Source of the DNA: Flectonema sp. DT1601
Lineage: Eukaryota; Euglenozoa; Diplonemea; Diplonemida; Diplonemidae
Direction: 5' to 3'
Length of the DNA stretch: 64,000 bases
Assembly (NCBI GenBank): GCA_964019425.1
Contig: OZ025804.1
Span: forward strand, 62,001-126,000
Shown: piece after piece, positions 51,077 through 62,182 of the stretch
Layout of the letters: every line of letters begins with the position of its first letter
Position numbering within the stretch: the first letter of the stretch is position 1
The notes under the pieces: model-generated
The model's database searches: none
What the model was told of the DNA's origin: nothing
The model's input: only the letters and a program-made list of their open reading frames with translations
Translations under genes and position numbers: made by a program

Positions 51077-54000
51077 TTAATTATCAAGATCTGATGCATA
51101 ATCTGATACATCTTCAAAATCATGTAAAACAGGAGTCGAAGGAGTATCTAAGATGTTCGTAACGTTCTCTTTATCTTCACTTTTAGGTGTGTTGATATCT
51201 TCTTGTTTGGCTCGTTTCTTACGTACATCTTTTCTTAGTAGCGGCTGCATAGGACTTTCAGAATTTAATCTCTTTGTATATTTCGACTTCTCCTTCTTTT
51301 TTGCTGAAGCGACTAGCATCTTATTAACCTCAACTTTGATCTTGCGTTTACTTTTAGATCCGTTCTTATTCTCTAACTTTTTTCTCTTGTCCTTGTCCAT
51401 GTATCCATTAAATTCGATTATTGGAATCGGACTTTCAGAATTTAATCTTTTGCGGGTATCTCTTTTTGGTGTAGTTAGTGTACTATCCTCTTTCTCAAGA
51501 ATTTGTGTTACTAGTTTTGCACCTCTTTTAATAGACCGCATGTTTAGTTTCTTCTTCTCCTTGATGACCATTGTGATCTTGTTGGAGCCATCACTGTTGT
51601 TAACTTCATACGTTGTATTATCATGATCCATGTAATATGGAAAGTCCTTTGAGGCTCTGAATATTGCGCATATGTGGACATGATCAATAATTGATTTTTT
51701 AGTCTTGAAGCAATATTTACATTTCCTCTTGATATGCGTTGTATCTTTGTAGGATGGTTCTGACGAGGATGTTGTAGTTGGCACGTCGGTCATTGAGTTC
51801 TCAACTATTGTATTAACTTCTGTTGCCTTTTCTAGTTCAACATGCGACGTTGTCTCATCTTTCTTACTTCCGGTTTCATCTTTAAGTTGGGGAAGTATCT
51901 TACTAGATTCTTCATTGATAGGTTCCGATGTTTTATCCTTAATCTGCGTATGTGATTGCGTAATGACTTTAATTCTAGGGATAGTTGACTCGTGAGATCC
52001 ATTATTGAAAGCTTTCTTTTTGGATTGCTTCATAGCATGTTTATGAGACAGTATATTGGACTTTTTGTTACGTTTTGAACAAGGTTCAAGGGTATCACTT
52101 AAACTTTCCGGCATTGAAGTTACGGGGTTCATACTATCTTCTGTGTCTATGACAACAGTGTTATTTCGTGTTGCTGTTTTCGGAGTTGTAACTTTTAACG
52201 ATGGTGCAGTGTATGTTGTAACAATCTTGTTAGGTTGCCTATTCATTGCTAAATCATAAATAAGCTCCCGATTGTGTCCATTCCAACAAGTTAGTGGTTC
52301 TTGTGGGACAATCTTGTTGGTTGTCGGAGTTTTGATTTTGCCTCCCGACTTTTGTTTTACCGGTGTTTCAAACACATGTCGATGTTCAGGTGTTTCTAAA
52401 CACGGTGGTGATATAGCCTCAGTCGCAATGAGACTATTGTTTCTGACCTCCATATGAACATTAGTTTGTGGTGGTGAAGCAAGTTCGTTTGCGTTGATAC
52501 TGTTGTTGTTGATCACTATAGGCATATGAATACCAGTCTGCGGTGGTGAAATATACTCGAATGTCTCGAGACTGTTGTTGTTAATTACCGTATGAACACC
52601 CGTATGTGGTGGTGCAATAGGCTCAATTATGTTGAGATCATTGTTATTGATCAACATATGTACATCCGTTTGTGGTGGTGATATCTCGTTGTAGCTATTG
52701 TTATCGACATCGGTAAGGCAAGTTTTATGAATTGAGTCGTTACTCTTTTTCTTGGGACTTATAAGAGTATCCACATGTGGTGGTGGGATGATGTCAATAT
52801 CATATAGACTTCTGTTATTGACGGCAATCATCGTGTCAATATCAATATCCATCCGAGTTGGTGAAGTAACATCTGTTGGACTCTTAGTATCATGGATAGT
52901 TGGCGGTGAGATGGCAACAATGTCGTCCCCGTTGTGATAGACTTGTGGGGGTGAGATGGCAGCAATTGTATTTACCTTGTATATTCTCGGAGGTGATACC
53001 GCCATGATTTGACACCCAGATGAGCTGTGATATAGGTTACGAAAGTTTGGGATGGTTGGTATAATCTGCGGTGTTGCAATTATAAGTGTTGTATTTTCGT
53101 AATTAAATTGTGTATCCGTATTATAAAGTGGACCAGTTAGAATAGTGGTCATTGGTGATTCCATATGTACATCGGTATTTGGTGTAGCATATTCCATATG
53201 ACATAAGTTAGTATTCTGATTGGTGTTCAAGATATGATTGGGAAACTTAGTGAGCTTTGTGGTTCCACTTACAAAATCATTTGACTTTTGATCTTCAGAA
53301 GTTATGTAATCAGTGATGTCGAAGTGAGTATTAGATTTAGAAGCCTTGTTAGCAACAACTATTGCTTCCTTATCGTCCAAATCCACATCTTGCTGACCTA
53401 TTTTTGGATCTAGGTGTGTATCTATCTCTGGATCTTGAGTGACTTCCTTTGGATCTTGAGTGACTTCCTTTGGATCTTGAATGACTTCCTTTGGATCTTG
53501 AGTGACTTCCTTTGGATCTTGAATGACTTCCTTTGGATCTTGAGTGACTTCCTTTGGATCTTGAATGACTTCCTTTGGATCTTGAGTGACTTCCTTTGGA
53601 TCTTGAATGACTTTCTTTGGATCTTGAATGACTTCCTTTGGATCTTGAATGACTTTCTTTGGATCTTGAGTGACTTCCTTTGGATCTTGAATGACTTTCT
53701 TTGGATCTTGAATGACTTTCTTTGGTTCTTGAATGACTTCCTTATGAGTAGTATTTTCATTCGAAGATCCTAAATCCAATGGATCTGTGGCTTTAGCTGT
53801 TGTAGAGATATCATCCTCTTCAAATTTCTGTAACATCTCGTATAACAGTGCTGTGTCATCGTTATCATTCGTCTTTTGACTAAGAGTATCTTTCTCTTGT
53901 TTGTTTTCCATGTGGGGCTCCATTGTTGGATAGTCGAGGTTCGGAAATTGGAGTTTTTCCATAGGATTGTTTTTTGTAGGGCAGAATGCGAAGTGATAGT

Positions 54001-55078
54001 CAAATGTTTCCAAAGGATATATCCTGGCAATGTCATTCCACGTTTCATAACTTGGAGTGTGTTGAATGATATCATATCCTGTATACTCTGTATCTTTTCC
54101 GATAAATAAGATATAGTGAGTGTATGCTAATCTACGTGTAATTATAACGAATGGAAAGCGTTTTAGGTTTTGTTCTTTGAGTATATTGTTGACTTTATCT
54201 AAATCTTCTGCGCTGGTACAATGGTGTATTTCTAAGGACAGATGAATCTTGATTGTCTCATATATGACTAATTGGTGAAACCATCCATCAGGATTGAATT
54301 GAAACATTTCAACCAATCCTAACCACTTCATTTCTTGTGTTGCCAACTCATCTTGAATCTTAAAGACTTTAGATATCTGAATTCTCTCGATGTTCAGATA
54401 ATCAGCCATAAAATTAATGGTGGCCCAACCACACTCACCGCTGTTAAGGCCTTCAGCTGGTTTAGTGTGCATAGAAATAGGAAACCTTTTATCGATCGAA
54501 ATATCCCATTCAGGACCTCTATCATTCTTCATAACCGGTTTATCAGTCTGAGATTTTTCCGTTTCATCTTCTTGCGTTTCTGTGGTCTTATCTGTCATAA
54601 CTACATCAGTATCTGATGTGTTAGGAGTTGACTTCCCTTCTGTTGTAACTTCCGCCGATTTTCCAGGCGTGTCAACCTTGAGGAAGATTTTTTGAATATT
54701 ACTTTCCGTATATTTACTTGTAATTGGAAAATAATAACCTCCATTCGTACGACCAACAACCATGTGACATTCGTGATTCACATGTTTGTTAATTATTTCA
54801 CGGGTTGTCTTACCCTGGTCGTATGATAGAATACTGATGTTAACAGGTAGTATTTTGTCGAAGTCTTTGCAAAATTTGGTTACTTTAAATATCCCATTGC
54901 GATATTTAATATCCAAAGCATCAATCTGTGTCTCAGTGTTCTTGTTTATTGCGGTGGAACATATTAGACATTGATCTGGATTGTTAGTGATTGAGTGACT
55001 TGCAATCCGGAATGCAGTAACCATGGTGTTATTACATTTTTTGAGTTTTGCATACCCAACGTTCTTATCGAGTAACAT
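51077..55078 (-). CDS. Large AT-rich ORF with Josephin/papain-like region, repeats and C-terminal zinc finger
   Basis: 1,333 aa from the first ATG; the frame stays open upstream to about 55375 and that stretch also looks protein-like (FPQYKDFILSTYWDFPKQ). Residues about 205-360 contain GLNSGECGWATINFMADYL, then after about 115 residues AYTHYILFIGKD and GYDIIQHTP. This Cys-helix...His-strand...Asp/Asn order resembles Josephin or other papain-fold ubiquitin proteases; the assignment is tentative. Residues about 440-560 are an 8-residue repeat (KEVIQDPK/KEVTQDPK). Residues about 680-900 hold about ten SPPQTxVHM-like repeats. A CKYCFKTKKSIIDHVHIC finger (CCHC) lies near 1150 and the tail is Lys-rich. 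Composition is far more AT-rich than the adjoining LINE. Confidence 0.6.
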   Translation of the reverse strand: MLLDKNVGYAKLKKCNNTMVTAFRIASHSITNNPDQCLICSTAINKNTETQIDALDIKYRNGIFKVTKFCKDFDKILPVNISILSYDQGKTTREIINKHVNHECHMVVGRTNGGYYFPITSKYTESNIQKIFLKVDTPGKSAEVTTEGKSTPNTSDTDVVMTDKTTETQEDETEKSQTDKPVMKNDRGPEWDISIDKRFPISMHTKPAEGLNSGECGWATINFMADYLNIERIQISKVFKIQDELATQEMKWLGLVEMFQFNPDGWFHQLVIYETIKIHLSLEIHHCTSAEDLDKVNNILKEQNLKRFPFVIITRRLAYTHYILFIGKDTEYTGYDIIQHTPSYETWNDIARIYPLETFDYHFAFCPTKNNPMEKLQFPNLDYPTMEPHMENKQEKDTLSQKTNDNDDTALLYEMLQKFEEDDISTTAKATDPLDLGSSNENTTHKEVIQEPKKVIQDPKKVIQDPKEVTQDPKKVIQDPKEVIQDPKKVIQDPKEVTQDPKEVIQDPKEVTQDPKEVIQDPKEVTQDPKEVIQDPKEVTQDPKEVTQDPEIDTHLDPKIGQQDVDLDDKEAIVVANKASKSNTHFDITDYITSEDQKSNDFVSGTTKLTKFPNHILNTNQNTNLCHMEYATPNTDVHMESPMTTILTGPLYNTDTQFNYENTTLIIATPQIIPTIPNFRNLYHSSSGCQIMAVSPPRIYKVNTIAAISPPQVYHNGDDIVAISPPTIHDTKSPTDVTSPTRMDIDIDTMIAVNNRSLYDIDIIPPPHVDTLISPKKKSNDSIHKTCLTDVDNNSYNEISPPQTDVHMLINNNDLNIIEPIAPPHTGVHTVINNNSLETFEYISPPQTGIHMPIVINNNSINANELASPPQTNVHMEVRNNSLIATEAISPPCLETPEHRHVFETPVKQKSGGKIKTPTTNKIVPQEPLTCWNGHNRELIYDLAMNRQPNKIVTTYTAPSLKVTTPKTATRNNTVVIDTEDSMNPVTSMPESLSDTLEPCSKRNKKSNILSHKHAMKQSKKKAFNNGSHESTIPRIKVITQSHTQIKDKTSEPINEESSKILPQLKDETGSKKDETTSHVELEKATEVNTIVENSMTDVPTTTSSSEPSYKDTTHIKRKCKYCFKTKKSIIDHVHICAIFRASKDFPYYMDHDNTTYEVNNSDGSNKITMVIKEKKKLNMRSIKRGAKLVTQILEKEDSTLTTPKRDTRKRLNSESPIPIIEFNGYMDKDKRKKLENKNGSKSKRKIKVEVNKMLVASAKKKEKSKYTKRLNSESPMQPLLRKDVRKKRAKQEDINTPKSEDKENVTNILDTPSTPVLHDFEDVSDYASDLDN
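53428..53735. repeat. 24-bp coding minisatellite
   Basis: GGATCTTGA(A/G)TGACTTCCTTT-type units repeat about 13 times in alternating sub-types, giving a 48-bp higher-order period over part of the array. In the minus-strand protein this is the octapeptide KEVIQDPK/KEVTQDPK. Confidence 0.9.
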
Positions 55079-55289
55079 GTTATAAATGTCATCTCGTCCA
55101 TTCAGTTTGTAGTACTGTTGGATTGTTTTCTTCTCAGAGGTGACGGGTAGTTCCTTGTCATATCTCCAATTTGTCTTGAAAAAGAATTGCTGGAGGTTAT
55201 CTCTCTGTTTCGGAAAATCCCAGTATGTACTAAGAATGAAATCTTTGTATTGTGGGAAGAGGCTCTTCTTCGAGTACCCTCCACAGGGG

Positions 55290-57757
55290 GTGTGTGGGTC
55301 TCCTTGTCGTATGTTTGTAACTGCGATGATGGGCTGGACAAGTCGCGTTCCTCCTTGGTGAGGATGTCTACTGGTTCTTCAGAGGTGTCACACACTTCAT
55401 TGTCGAGGGCGTCCGCTAGTTCTCCGGAGGCATCCTGTTCTATTTCGGTAAGGATGTCTGCTGGTTGTTCGGCGGTATCGCGCACTTCTAGTTCTCCGGC
55501 GGCATCATGTTCTACTTCGGTAAGGATATCCGCTGGTTCTTCGGAGGCATCGCGAACTTCCCCGGTGAGGGTGTCTGTCCGTTCTCCAGGGGCATCATAA
55601 ACTTCTTCCTTGAGGGTGTTTACTGGATCTTCGGAGGCATCGTGTTCAACTCTCTCCGGCGGGTCTATGGTTGCAACTATCGTCCTTAGACCGGTTGACG
55701 GTAGGGGACTGCCTTCGGTGGGCAAATCTGTCGGTTTAGTGACTGGTGTGGCGCGGGCCGTGGCATCTTCCAACTCCTGACTTGCATTCGGCGGTGGGAT
55801 GTCGGTTTCCTTTGGCTCCGGCTTACTCTGGCCGACATTGGTTGCAACTGCGGTTTCTACAGGTGAGGCGGTCGGCGCTACACTTTCTATCTCCGTCGTG
55901 ACCGTCGGGTTCCGTTGGTTATCTTCTAGTGGGGGGCCTTCTGAAGTCACTGAGTCATCTCGGGCCACTTCAGGTGCGGACGTCTTCGGCTTCTTCACTG
56001 ATACAGGCTCGTCTTGCGAATCTGAACCAGGGGACCACTGCTTCTTGCTCCTCGGACTGGCCGATGGCGTTGGGCTTCCATCGGGGTCGGCTATGGCGGG
56101 CGGTGGATGGTCTGCCTCAGCCTTTGGTTTCTTGACTGAGGTAGACTCTCCCTGCGAATCGGAATCTGGGGATCTCGGTTTCTTGGTTAACCGTAATCCC
56201 AGCTCCCCTTCCAGGTCTGAGGTACGTCTCAACACGTTCATCAGCGAGCAGTAATCTCGAGAGGACACCTCTTCCGCCTTGAACTGCGCACAGTTGTTGG
56301 CGACGTTTGGTGTGTTGAGGAAGCTCCATGTGGCCGGCACAGCCCCCGCCAGTCCCGTCCGTGTTGTCGCACTCCACGTGTTCATATTTCCTCTGCAACT
56401 CCAGGTGGCATTTCTATCCTGTTGACTCATCTTCTGTATCCCCTTGAGGGCAGCATAGTAGGAGGCTAGCCCAAGGTCTGCAGTGTCGAGCGTCGCACCC
56501 CAGCTGGCCGTCAACTTGTGCAGTTGCGTGTCCAACAGGCAGGCGGCCGCCCCCGTCCTCCCAGTGTTCAAGTTCCTATGACTGGCGAAGAATAGGCACA
56601 TGCGAGGCGAGTCCTGTTGACGTCCCCCTGCCATGTGGTCCCACCAGTATAGAGAGGCTTCCAATCGCGAGTTGAAGGCCTTGTACCGGCTTCTGGTGAA
56701 CTCGTTTACCATCGAGCTCGCTTCGCGCCAGCAGTCGTACAGACCGGACTTTCGGCCCCTGACTACTGCGTACCATTTGCTGCCCTGCGGTGGAGCGACT
56801 TTGGTATCCCCTGATGGTGGGTTGTACCTCTCCACAAATCGCTGGGCCGACTCGCGGAGGACGAATCTTTGGTGGACGGCGCCTCTGTATTTGTGCACCT
56901 CCCTCTTCGTTTCCTCCCACGTGGTATAGACTCCCGGGGATCTGCCTTCGGCGACTCCGTAGAAGAAAGTTGGCTTCCTGTTGGAGGGTGCTAAAATCCG
57001 TCTTGGATCCTGGGTGGAGGAGGGTAGCTGCTCTCGTCTCAGGTACAGGGCGACGCAGGGCTTTATTTGTGTGACCTTCGACGTGTAGATTCCCTCGGCT
57101 GAATCGTCTTGTTTCAGCCATCCCCCCCTTCCATTTGTCGTATACGACACATAGTGCCCCGAGACCTCGTTAAACCTGATGTGTTGGATCATTCCAGTCA
57201 GGGTGTAGAGGCGGCTCGATGCGTCTATGAAAGATTCTGGTAGGATGACTTCATCGGGTTTGGTATCTCCAAAATGTCCCTCTTTGAACCCAAGGAACAG
57301 CGAACGGGCTGGCTCGTCTACCGATGTAACGATCTCCGCTGAGCACGATTTACAACTCGGGCAGGTGAAGTCTGTCGGGCTTGTCGTCGTTTCGTCAAGG
57401 GCAGAAGCTGTCTTTTGGTCGGGTTCCAGTCTGAGGATGGGCGTTCTATACCGTACCGTGTGTATGTCTTCGCAGACTTGACGCGTGCGGATTTGCGTTA
57501 CCGTGGACACGAAGTCGACTGGTGGAGCTCCCGCCTTATCGATTGCTTCGAGCAGCTCTGACAGTGCATGTTCGGCTTCCGATTGTCCCGGTCCGCAGCG
57601 TGGTTTCATCCATTCCCATATCTTCTTCGCTGCCAAAACAGACCCCGATCGCTTCAGCTCCCTCAGAGTGCATAAGACACAGTCTGCTGAGTGTTCCGGC
57701 AATTTGTTGCATTCCGGAAGAGGCATGCCCTTGCATAGGCACTGTGTTCATGTAGCA
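55290..57757 (-). pseudogene. LINE gamma: USP body, two hybrid-binding domains, RNase H-like region, acidic repeats
   Basis: The frame (stop at 55102) starts after the USP Cys box and is restored to it by removing one base near 57746. FTCPSCKSC is a CxxC finger; SGHYVSYTTNGRGGWLKQDD is the USP His box with the catalytic His and the DD pair. FFYGVAEGRSPGVYTTWEE and WYAVVRGRKSGLYDCWRE are two RNase H1-type hybrid-binding domains (Cauli_VI family). LFFASHRNLNTGRTGAAACL resembles the first strands of RNase H but lacks the leading Asp-Gly, so it is probably inactive. About 200 residues of EPADILTE-type acidic repeats end the element. Confidence 0.75.
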
Positions 57758-60451
57758 GGAATCCCCGAGATTCTGAATCCCCTCCAGGCCTACTCCAAAG
57801 GGTATGAAGGTCGGAGGATGTTCTATTGCTGGACTCTCGGGTTTCGAAGTGAGTGACGGCCCTCTCTGTGCGTTCAAGGGCGTACCCGGGACCGACTCCG
57901 GTTCCTGCCATCGTCCGGCAGAAGTTGTTATTGGGCCAGGAAGGTGCATGACGGCAGAGTCTGGAACAGACAGGGCGGCTTCGTTCGGCGTTATCTCTCC
58001 ACCGTGCGTAGCGATTGGATCAGTGGGCGATTCATGCGGCCTCAGCCCGGTCTCCGATATCTCTAAACCTCCGGCAGTGGATTTGGTAGGGCCAGGGGGC
58101 ATAGGGACAGCAGCGGCTGGGTCGATCAATATGAATACATTCCGTCCGCCTATTGGCAGTGAAGGATTGCCTGTTTCCATCGTGGGTTCAACCGGCGCTC
58201 CTTGCGGGCGAAAAGACGGTCTCGGCTCCGGCTCAGGTAACTCTAAACTTCCGGCAATGGATATGGTTGGGCCCGGAGGAGTAGGGACAGCGGTGACTGG
58301 AGCGGTCTGATCCGTCTCGGTTCGTTTAGCGGCTGGCGAGGAAGTTACGTCTACAGCTGATGCCGGATCAGCCGGCGCTTCTAGAGGTCTGTTGAGTGGC
58401 AGTCTCAGCCCGGGCTCCGATACCTCTAAACCTCCGACGATGGATGTGGTTGGGCCAGGAGGGGTCGGGGCAGCGGTGGCTGGAACGTGCAACGTGAACT
58501 CGTTCGGTCCAACGGCTGGCAAGGAGGCAGCTGGAGCGGACACTGGTGTGGCTGTCGGGTCGGGTCCTCCGTCGTCAGTCGTGTACGGTAACGGGGTCGG
58601 CACTGGTGTTGATTCGTACTCACACGGCTCTCCGTCTTTGTGTAGTGGAATTGCGGCACTCGTAGCGGGTTCTGCGGGCAATCTTTGCGGACTAGTCGAC
58701 GGACTCGGCACAGGCTCCGATATCCCTAAACCTCCGGCGATGGATATGGTTGGGCCAGGAGGGGTCGGGGCAGCGGTGGCTGGTTCAGTCGATGTTTTCT
58801 CGTTTCTCCCTCCAGCTGGTAAGGAAGCCGTCGGAGCGGACACTGGTGTGGCTGTCGGGTCGGATCCTCCGTCGTCAGTCGTGTACGGTAACGGGGTCGG
58901 CACTGGTGTTGATTCGTACTCACACGGCTCTCCGTCTTTGTGTAGTGGAATTGCGGCACTCGTAGCGGGTTCTGCGGGCAATCCTTGCGGACTAGTCGAC
59001 GGATTCGGCACAGGCTCCGATATCCCTAAACCTCCGGCGATGGATATGGTTGGGCCAGGAGGGGTCGGGGCAGCGGTGACTGGTTCAGTCGATGTTTTCT
59101 CGTTTCTCCCTCCAGCTGGTAAGGATGCCGTCGGAGCGGACACTGGTGTGGCTGTCGGGTCGGATCCTCCGTCGTCAGTCGTGGTCGGTAACGGGGCCTG
59201 CGCCGGCACTGGTTCGAGCTCTCTCGGCTCTCCGGCTTTGTGTAGTGGAGCTGTGAGGCTCATAGTGGGTTCGGCGGACACCCCTTGCGGACTAGTCGAA
59301 GGACTCAGCACAGGCTCCGATACCTCTAAACCTCCGGCGGTAGATATGATTGGGCCAGGAGGTGTCGGGGCAGCGGTAGTTGGTTCAATCGATGCGGTCT
59401 CGTTCCGTCCTTCGGTTGACAGGGTAGCGGCTGGAACGGACACCGATGTAGCTATCGGAACGGATCCTCCGTCGTCAGTCGTGGTCGGTTGCGGGGCCGG
59501 CACTGGTGTCGATTCGAACTCCCTCGGCTCTCCAGCTTTGTGTTGTGGAGTTACTAGTCTCGTTGCGGGTTCCTCTGGCTTCGTGGCCGGCCTGGTGACT
59601 GAATCCCCCTCGGGTTCCGCTGACCGGCCGATCCCTCCGGCATCCGGTGTGGTTGGGTCTGGAGTTGGATCCATAGGTTGTGGGGTCGATGCGGACAATG
59701 ACACGTCATCGGATGTGCTCGGTGCAGGCGGCGTGTGTGGCGTGTGCGGCTTACTTGCGGATAACGCTGCCTGGTGTATGAGCGATGCTCCTCTTGCCCT
59801 GAGGGCTTCTGCAGTGCAGACCACCACTTGGGTTGAGACCCTCCTGGCATACAGGCCTGCAACCTCCCGTAGGGGTACTGTTGTGGCAATGGCTCGCAGC
59901 TGCGACAGTCGGCTCAGGGTCCTCACAGCTTGTGGGCCTAAACCTCCATAGACTTCAAGTGCAATCGGGGAAAAGTTTAATCCGAACTTTGCACATAGGG
60001 CCGAGTATTTGCCTGACTTTGCGGCTTCTGCTTCACTGGCTGCTTGCCCCGGCTTGTTGTAGTTTCTAGAAGCCCCCGGGTTGACGATCGTCACGTCGAA
60101 GGCCCGCCCGACCCCCTCGTTCAACCCTTGCGGACAGTACCAATCTGCGGGTCGCTGCTTGTTGTATCCAACGAGGTATTTGGGTTCCCTCATCGTTGCC
60201 AAGCCCGCCGAACGACAGATGCCGATAAACTCTTCCCTTACTTTATCATGCCTGCGGTGGATATCCCCTCCGTCGATGCATACAGAGGCGTGGTACCCGA
60301 ATGCGTCCTGCGTCTTCTTGCAGGCACGGCAGGCCTCATCCTCTGAGAACAGGGCTGTCCCGAGACGTAATCCGCAGGCGATACGGAATATGTCGGAGCC
60401 TATGTAGCATTCCTCATCTGGACATTGTAACCACGTGCTTGCTTTCGGCAT
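57757..60451 (-). pseudogene. LINE gamma: restriction-like endonuclease, Pro-rich repeats and USP Cys box
   Basis: CRACKKTQDAFGYHASVC (C-x2-C-x7-H-x4-C) and RRHDKVREEF lead into RPADWYCP…RAFDVTIVNP, the PD-(D/E)xK restriction-like endonuclease found at the C-terminus of R2/NeSL/CRE-type LINEs. EYKSGKYSALCAKFG-like residues follow. Then about 550 residues of Pro/Thr/Ala-rich sequence with a 100-residue period (TPPGPTISIAGGL). The frame ends with GLEGIQNLGDSCYMNTV, an excellent USP Cys box (consensus GLxNLGNTCYMNS). The methionine at 60451 is only the first ATG after a frameshift from the RT frame. Confidence 0.8.
58140..59640. repeat. 300-bp coding tandem repeats in LINE gamma
   Basis: The block GTTGGGCCAGGAGGGGTCGG recurs at about 58446, 58746, 59046 and 59346, exactly 300 bp apart, with weaker units on both sides. 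Each unit encodes 100 Pro/Thr/Ala-rich residues. Adjacent units at 58.6-59.1 kb are nearly identical. Confidence 0.9.
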
Positions 60452-61067
60452 GGTGAGACAAGAGTCTCTTCTTGTCGGTTGGTGCCGCGTCTTCCAGCAA
60501 CTTATCTCGCGCGACCTGGTCTAGTCTGGCCGAGGTAAGTCGTTGTGGGTGGTATGTGCCCTCCAGCTTTAGGCTTGCCGGCAGCACCTTGTTCAGCGCC
60601 TCTTGGATCTGCGCACCTAGGCTACATTTGTAGTCCCGCCATAGGCTAACACAGGTATCCTTTACCAGTCCTAGCGAACCTAACAGGGCAGCATTCCTGT
60701 GCTTTGTACATGAACGGAGGCCGAGTCCGCCCATCCGCGTGGGGAGCTGTGCCTGGGTCCATCTCGAGCCTTCCAGGCCCTGTCCTAGCACCTCCGAGGC
60801 CGCCCATTTGACAACTTCGTCAACCTTCTGCAGCTGTTCTGTTATATCAAACGAGCAGCTCCGCATCAGGTGTGTGACCTCACAGAAGCCCGAACACTGT
60901 CTTAGAAGGACAAGGGCTGTCTGTCTGTCTTCCACGCCTGCGATCAGCTGGGCCTTGTCTTGCAGCCTACTGACCTTCTGTGCTACGAAGCTCTGAACGT
61001 GGGCGATCGATCCGAAAGGTGAGCCCAGGAAGTCTCCATTATAGAGCGGGCTCCCCATGCCTTCCAA
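60414..61067 (-). pseudogene. LINE gamma: RT thumb and connecting region
   Basis: 217 codons continuing from the RT frame after an indel near 61.06 kb. It has helical LINE-type sequence (VQSFVAQKVSRLQDKAQLI, ALVLLRQCSGFCEVTHLMR) and the PTRMGGLGLRSCTKHRNAALLGS landmark shared by this class of RTs. It then runs into the endonuclease frame at about 60.44 kb. Confidence 0.75.
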
Positions 61068-61917
61068 TCCCCAGCCAGACGGGGAGCTCGACTGGGTTCT
61101 CCTGTAAGACGTACGTCTGGCACTTGGCAGGTCTGAGGCTCAGTCCAATCTTTGCCGATTCCCTATCCAGGGTGCGTAGGGCTTGATCCACTTGCTCTAA
61201 TGATCCTGCGATCAATCCATCGTCCAGGTAGAAGCAGGCGAACTCCGGGCTGGTTTTCAACACCTCCACAAGTACTGGTTTCAAGGCCAATGAGAACAGC
61301 ATCGGTCCCAATGGGTCCCCTTGTTGTGCACCCTCAGCGGAGGACAGGGTGTGTTTGCCAAATAGTAACCACGACTGTCTACCGTAGCACCACCGCACCC
61401 AGTTCTCGAGCTGCGAGCCCGTCGTTGCTTCGATGAATGCTCCACGATGGACGCAGTTGAAAGCGTTCGAGAAGTCTATTTTGACGAAGACTTTCTCTGC
61501 CCCACAGTTTTTGGACCTAAACTCATGGAGTGCATGGATGGCCGCTTCTGTCCCCCCTGGTACTGCTACACCAAGTTGGCACACTTGCATAAGGTGGACT
61601 TTGGCTTCCCGTGCAAATTGACGGCAGAGGTGTTTCGCCGTCAGTCTCCTCCAGGTTTCACCCACCGCGATTGGACGATATTCCCCTGGTCTGCCTTCTT
61701 TCTCTATGGCGGTCAGGTTTGCTCCTGCCATGAGAGGGGCGATGGTGCTTGGGGCTCGGCCATTTGCCAGGAGCTTCACTACTTTTGTTAAAGAGGCCAG
61801 AAGTCCAGGGACCTCCCCCCGGTCTACCGCATCTTTGAGATGTTGTGGTGCGAGACCTGAGGGACCCACTCGAGCCCCTGTGAAAGGACCGTAGGCAAGA
61901 TAGTACCGTCTCCTCAT
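61039..61917 (-). pseudogene. LINE gamma: reverse transcriptase core
   Basis: RT blocks: TGARVGPSGLAPQHLKDAV, EYRPIAVGETWRRLTAKHL, QLGVAVPGGTEAAIHAL, VFVKIDFSNAFNCVHRGAF (first Asp), SSAEGAQQGDPLGPMLFSLAL, and CFYLDDGLIAG (catalytic DD). The GGTEAAIHA and EGAQQGDPLGP forms are typical of the RT group found with C-terminal restriction-like endonucleases in algae and protists. The 5' part continues in the 61658-62182 frame. Confidence 0.85.
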
Positions 61918-62182
61918 CTACCGTGGATTCGGTGCCGGTGCCTTCCTGGTACTCTCCTGACTTCGGCGGGTGCAGAGTCTTTAGTTTTTCCAGCACTTCA
62001 TCCGAGTGTTCTGCCGGAGGTGGTGAGCTCAAAGCTGAGATCGCCTGCGATATGCGGCCCTCTCTTACCAGTTCGGTTGCCCTCCGATTTCTTGATTTCT
62101 GGACGGCGCCACTTTTGTCTGGATCTGGGTACTCCCGGTCGCATTTGCCGCCCATAGTACCATGAAGTTGCCCTTTGACCAT
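61658..62182 (-). pseudogene. LINE gamma: segment upstream of the RT
   Basis: RRATELVREGRISQAISAL followed by DEVLEKLKTLHPP is the conserved pre-RT helix pair of this LINE group. The frame is linked to the OTU/finger frame by an indel near 62.1 kb and to the RT frame near 61.92 kb. Confidence 0.7.

Noticed and set aside
58392-59951. Plus-strand 519-codon Gly/Ser/Val-rich frame
   Set aside because: Antisense of the 300-bp Pro-rich repeats of LINE gamma; it is open only because of GC-rich repeat composition.
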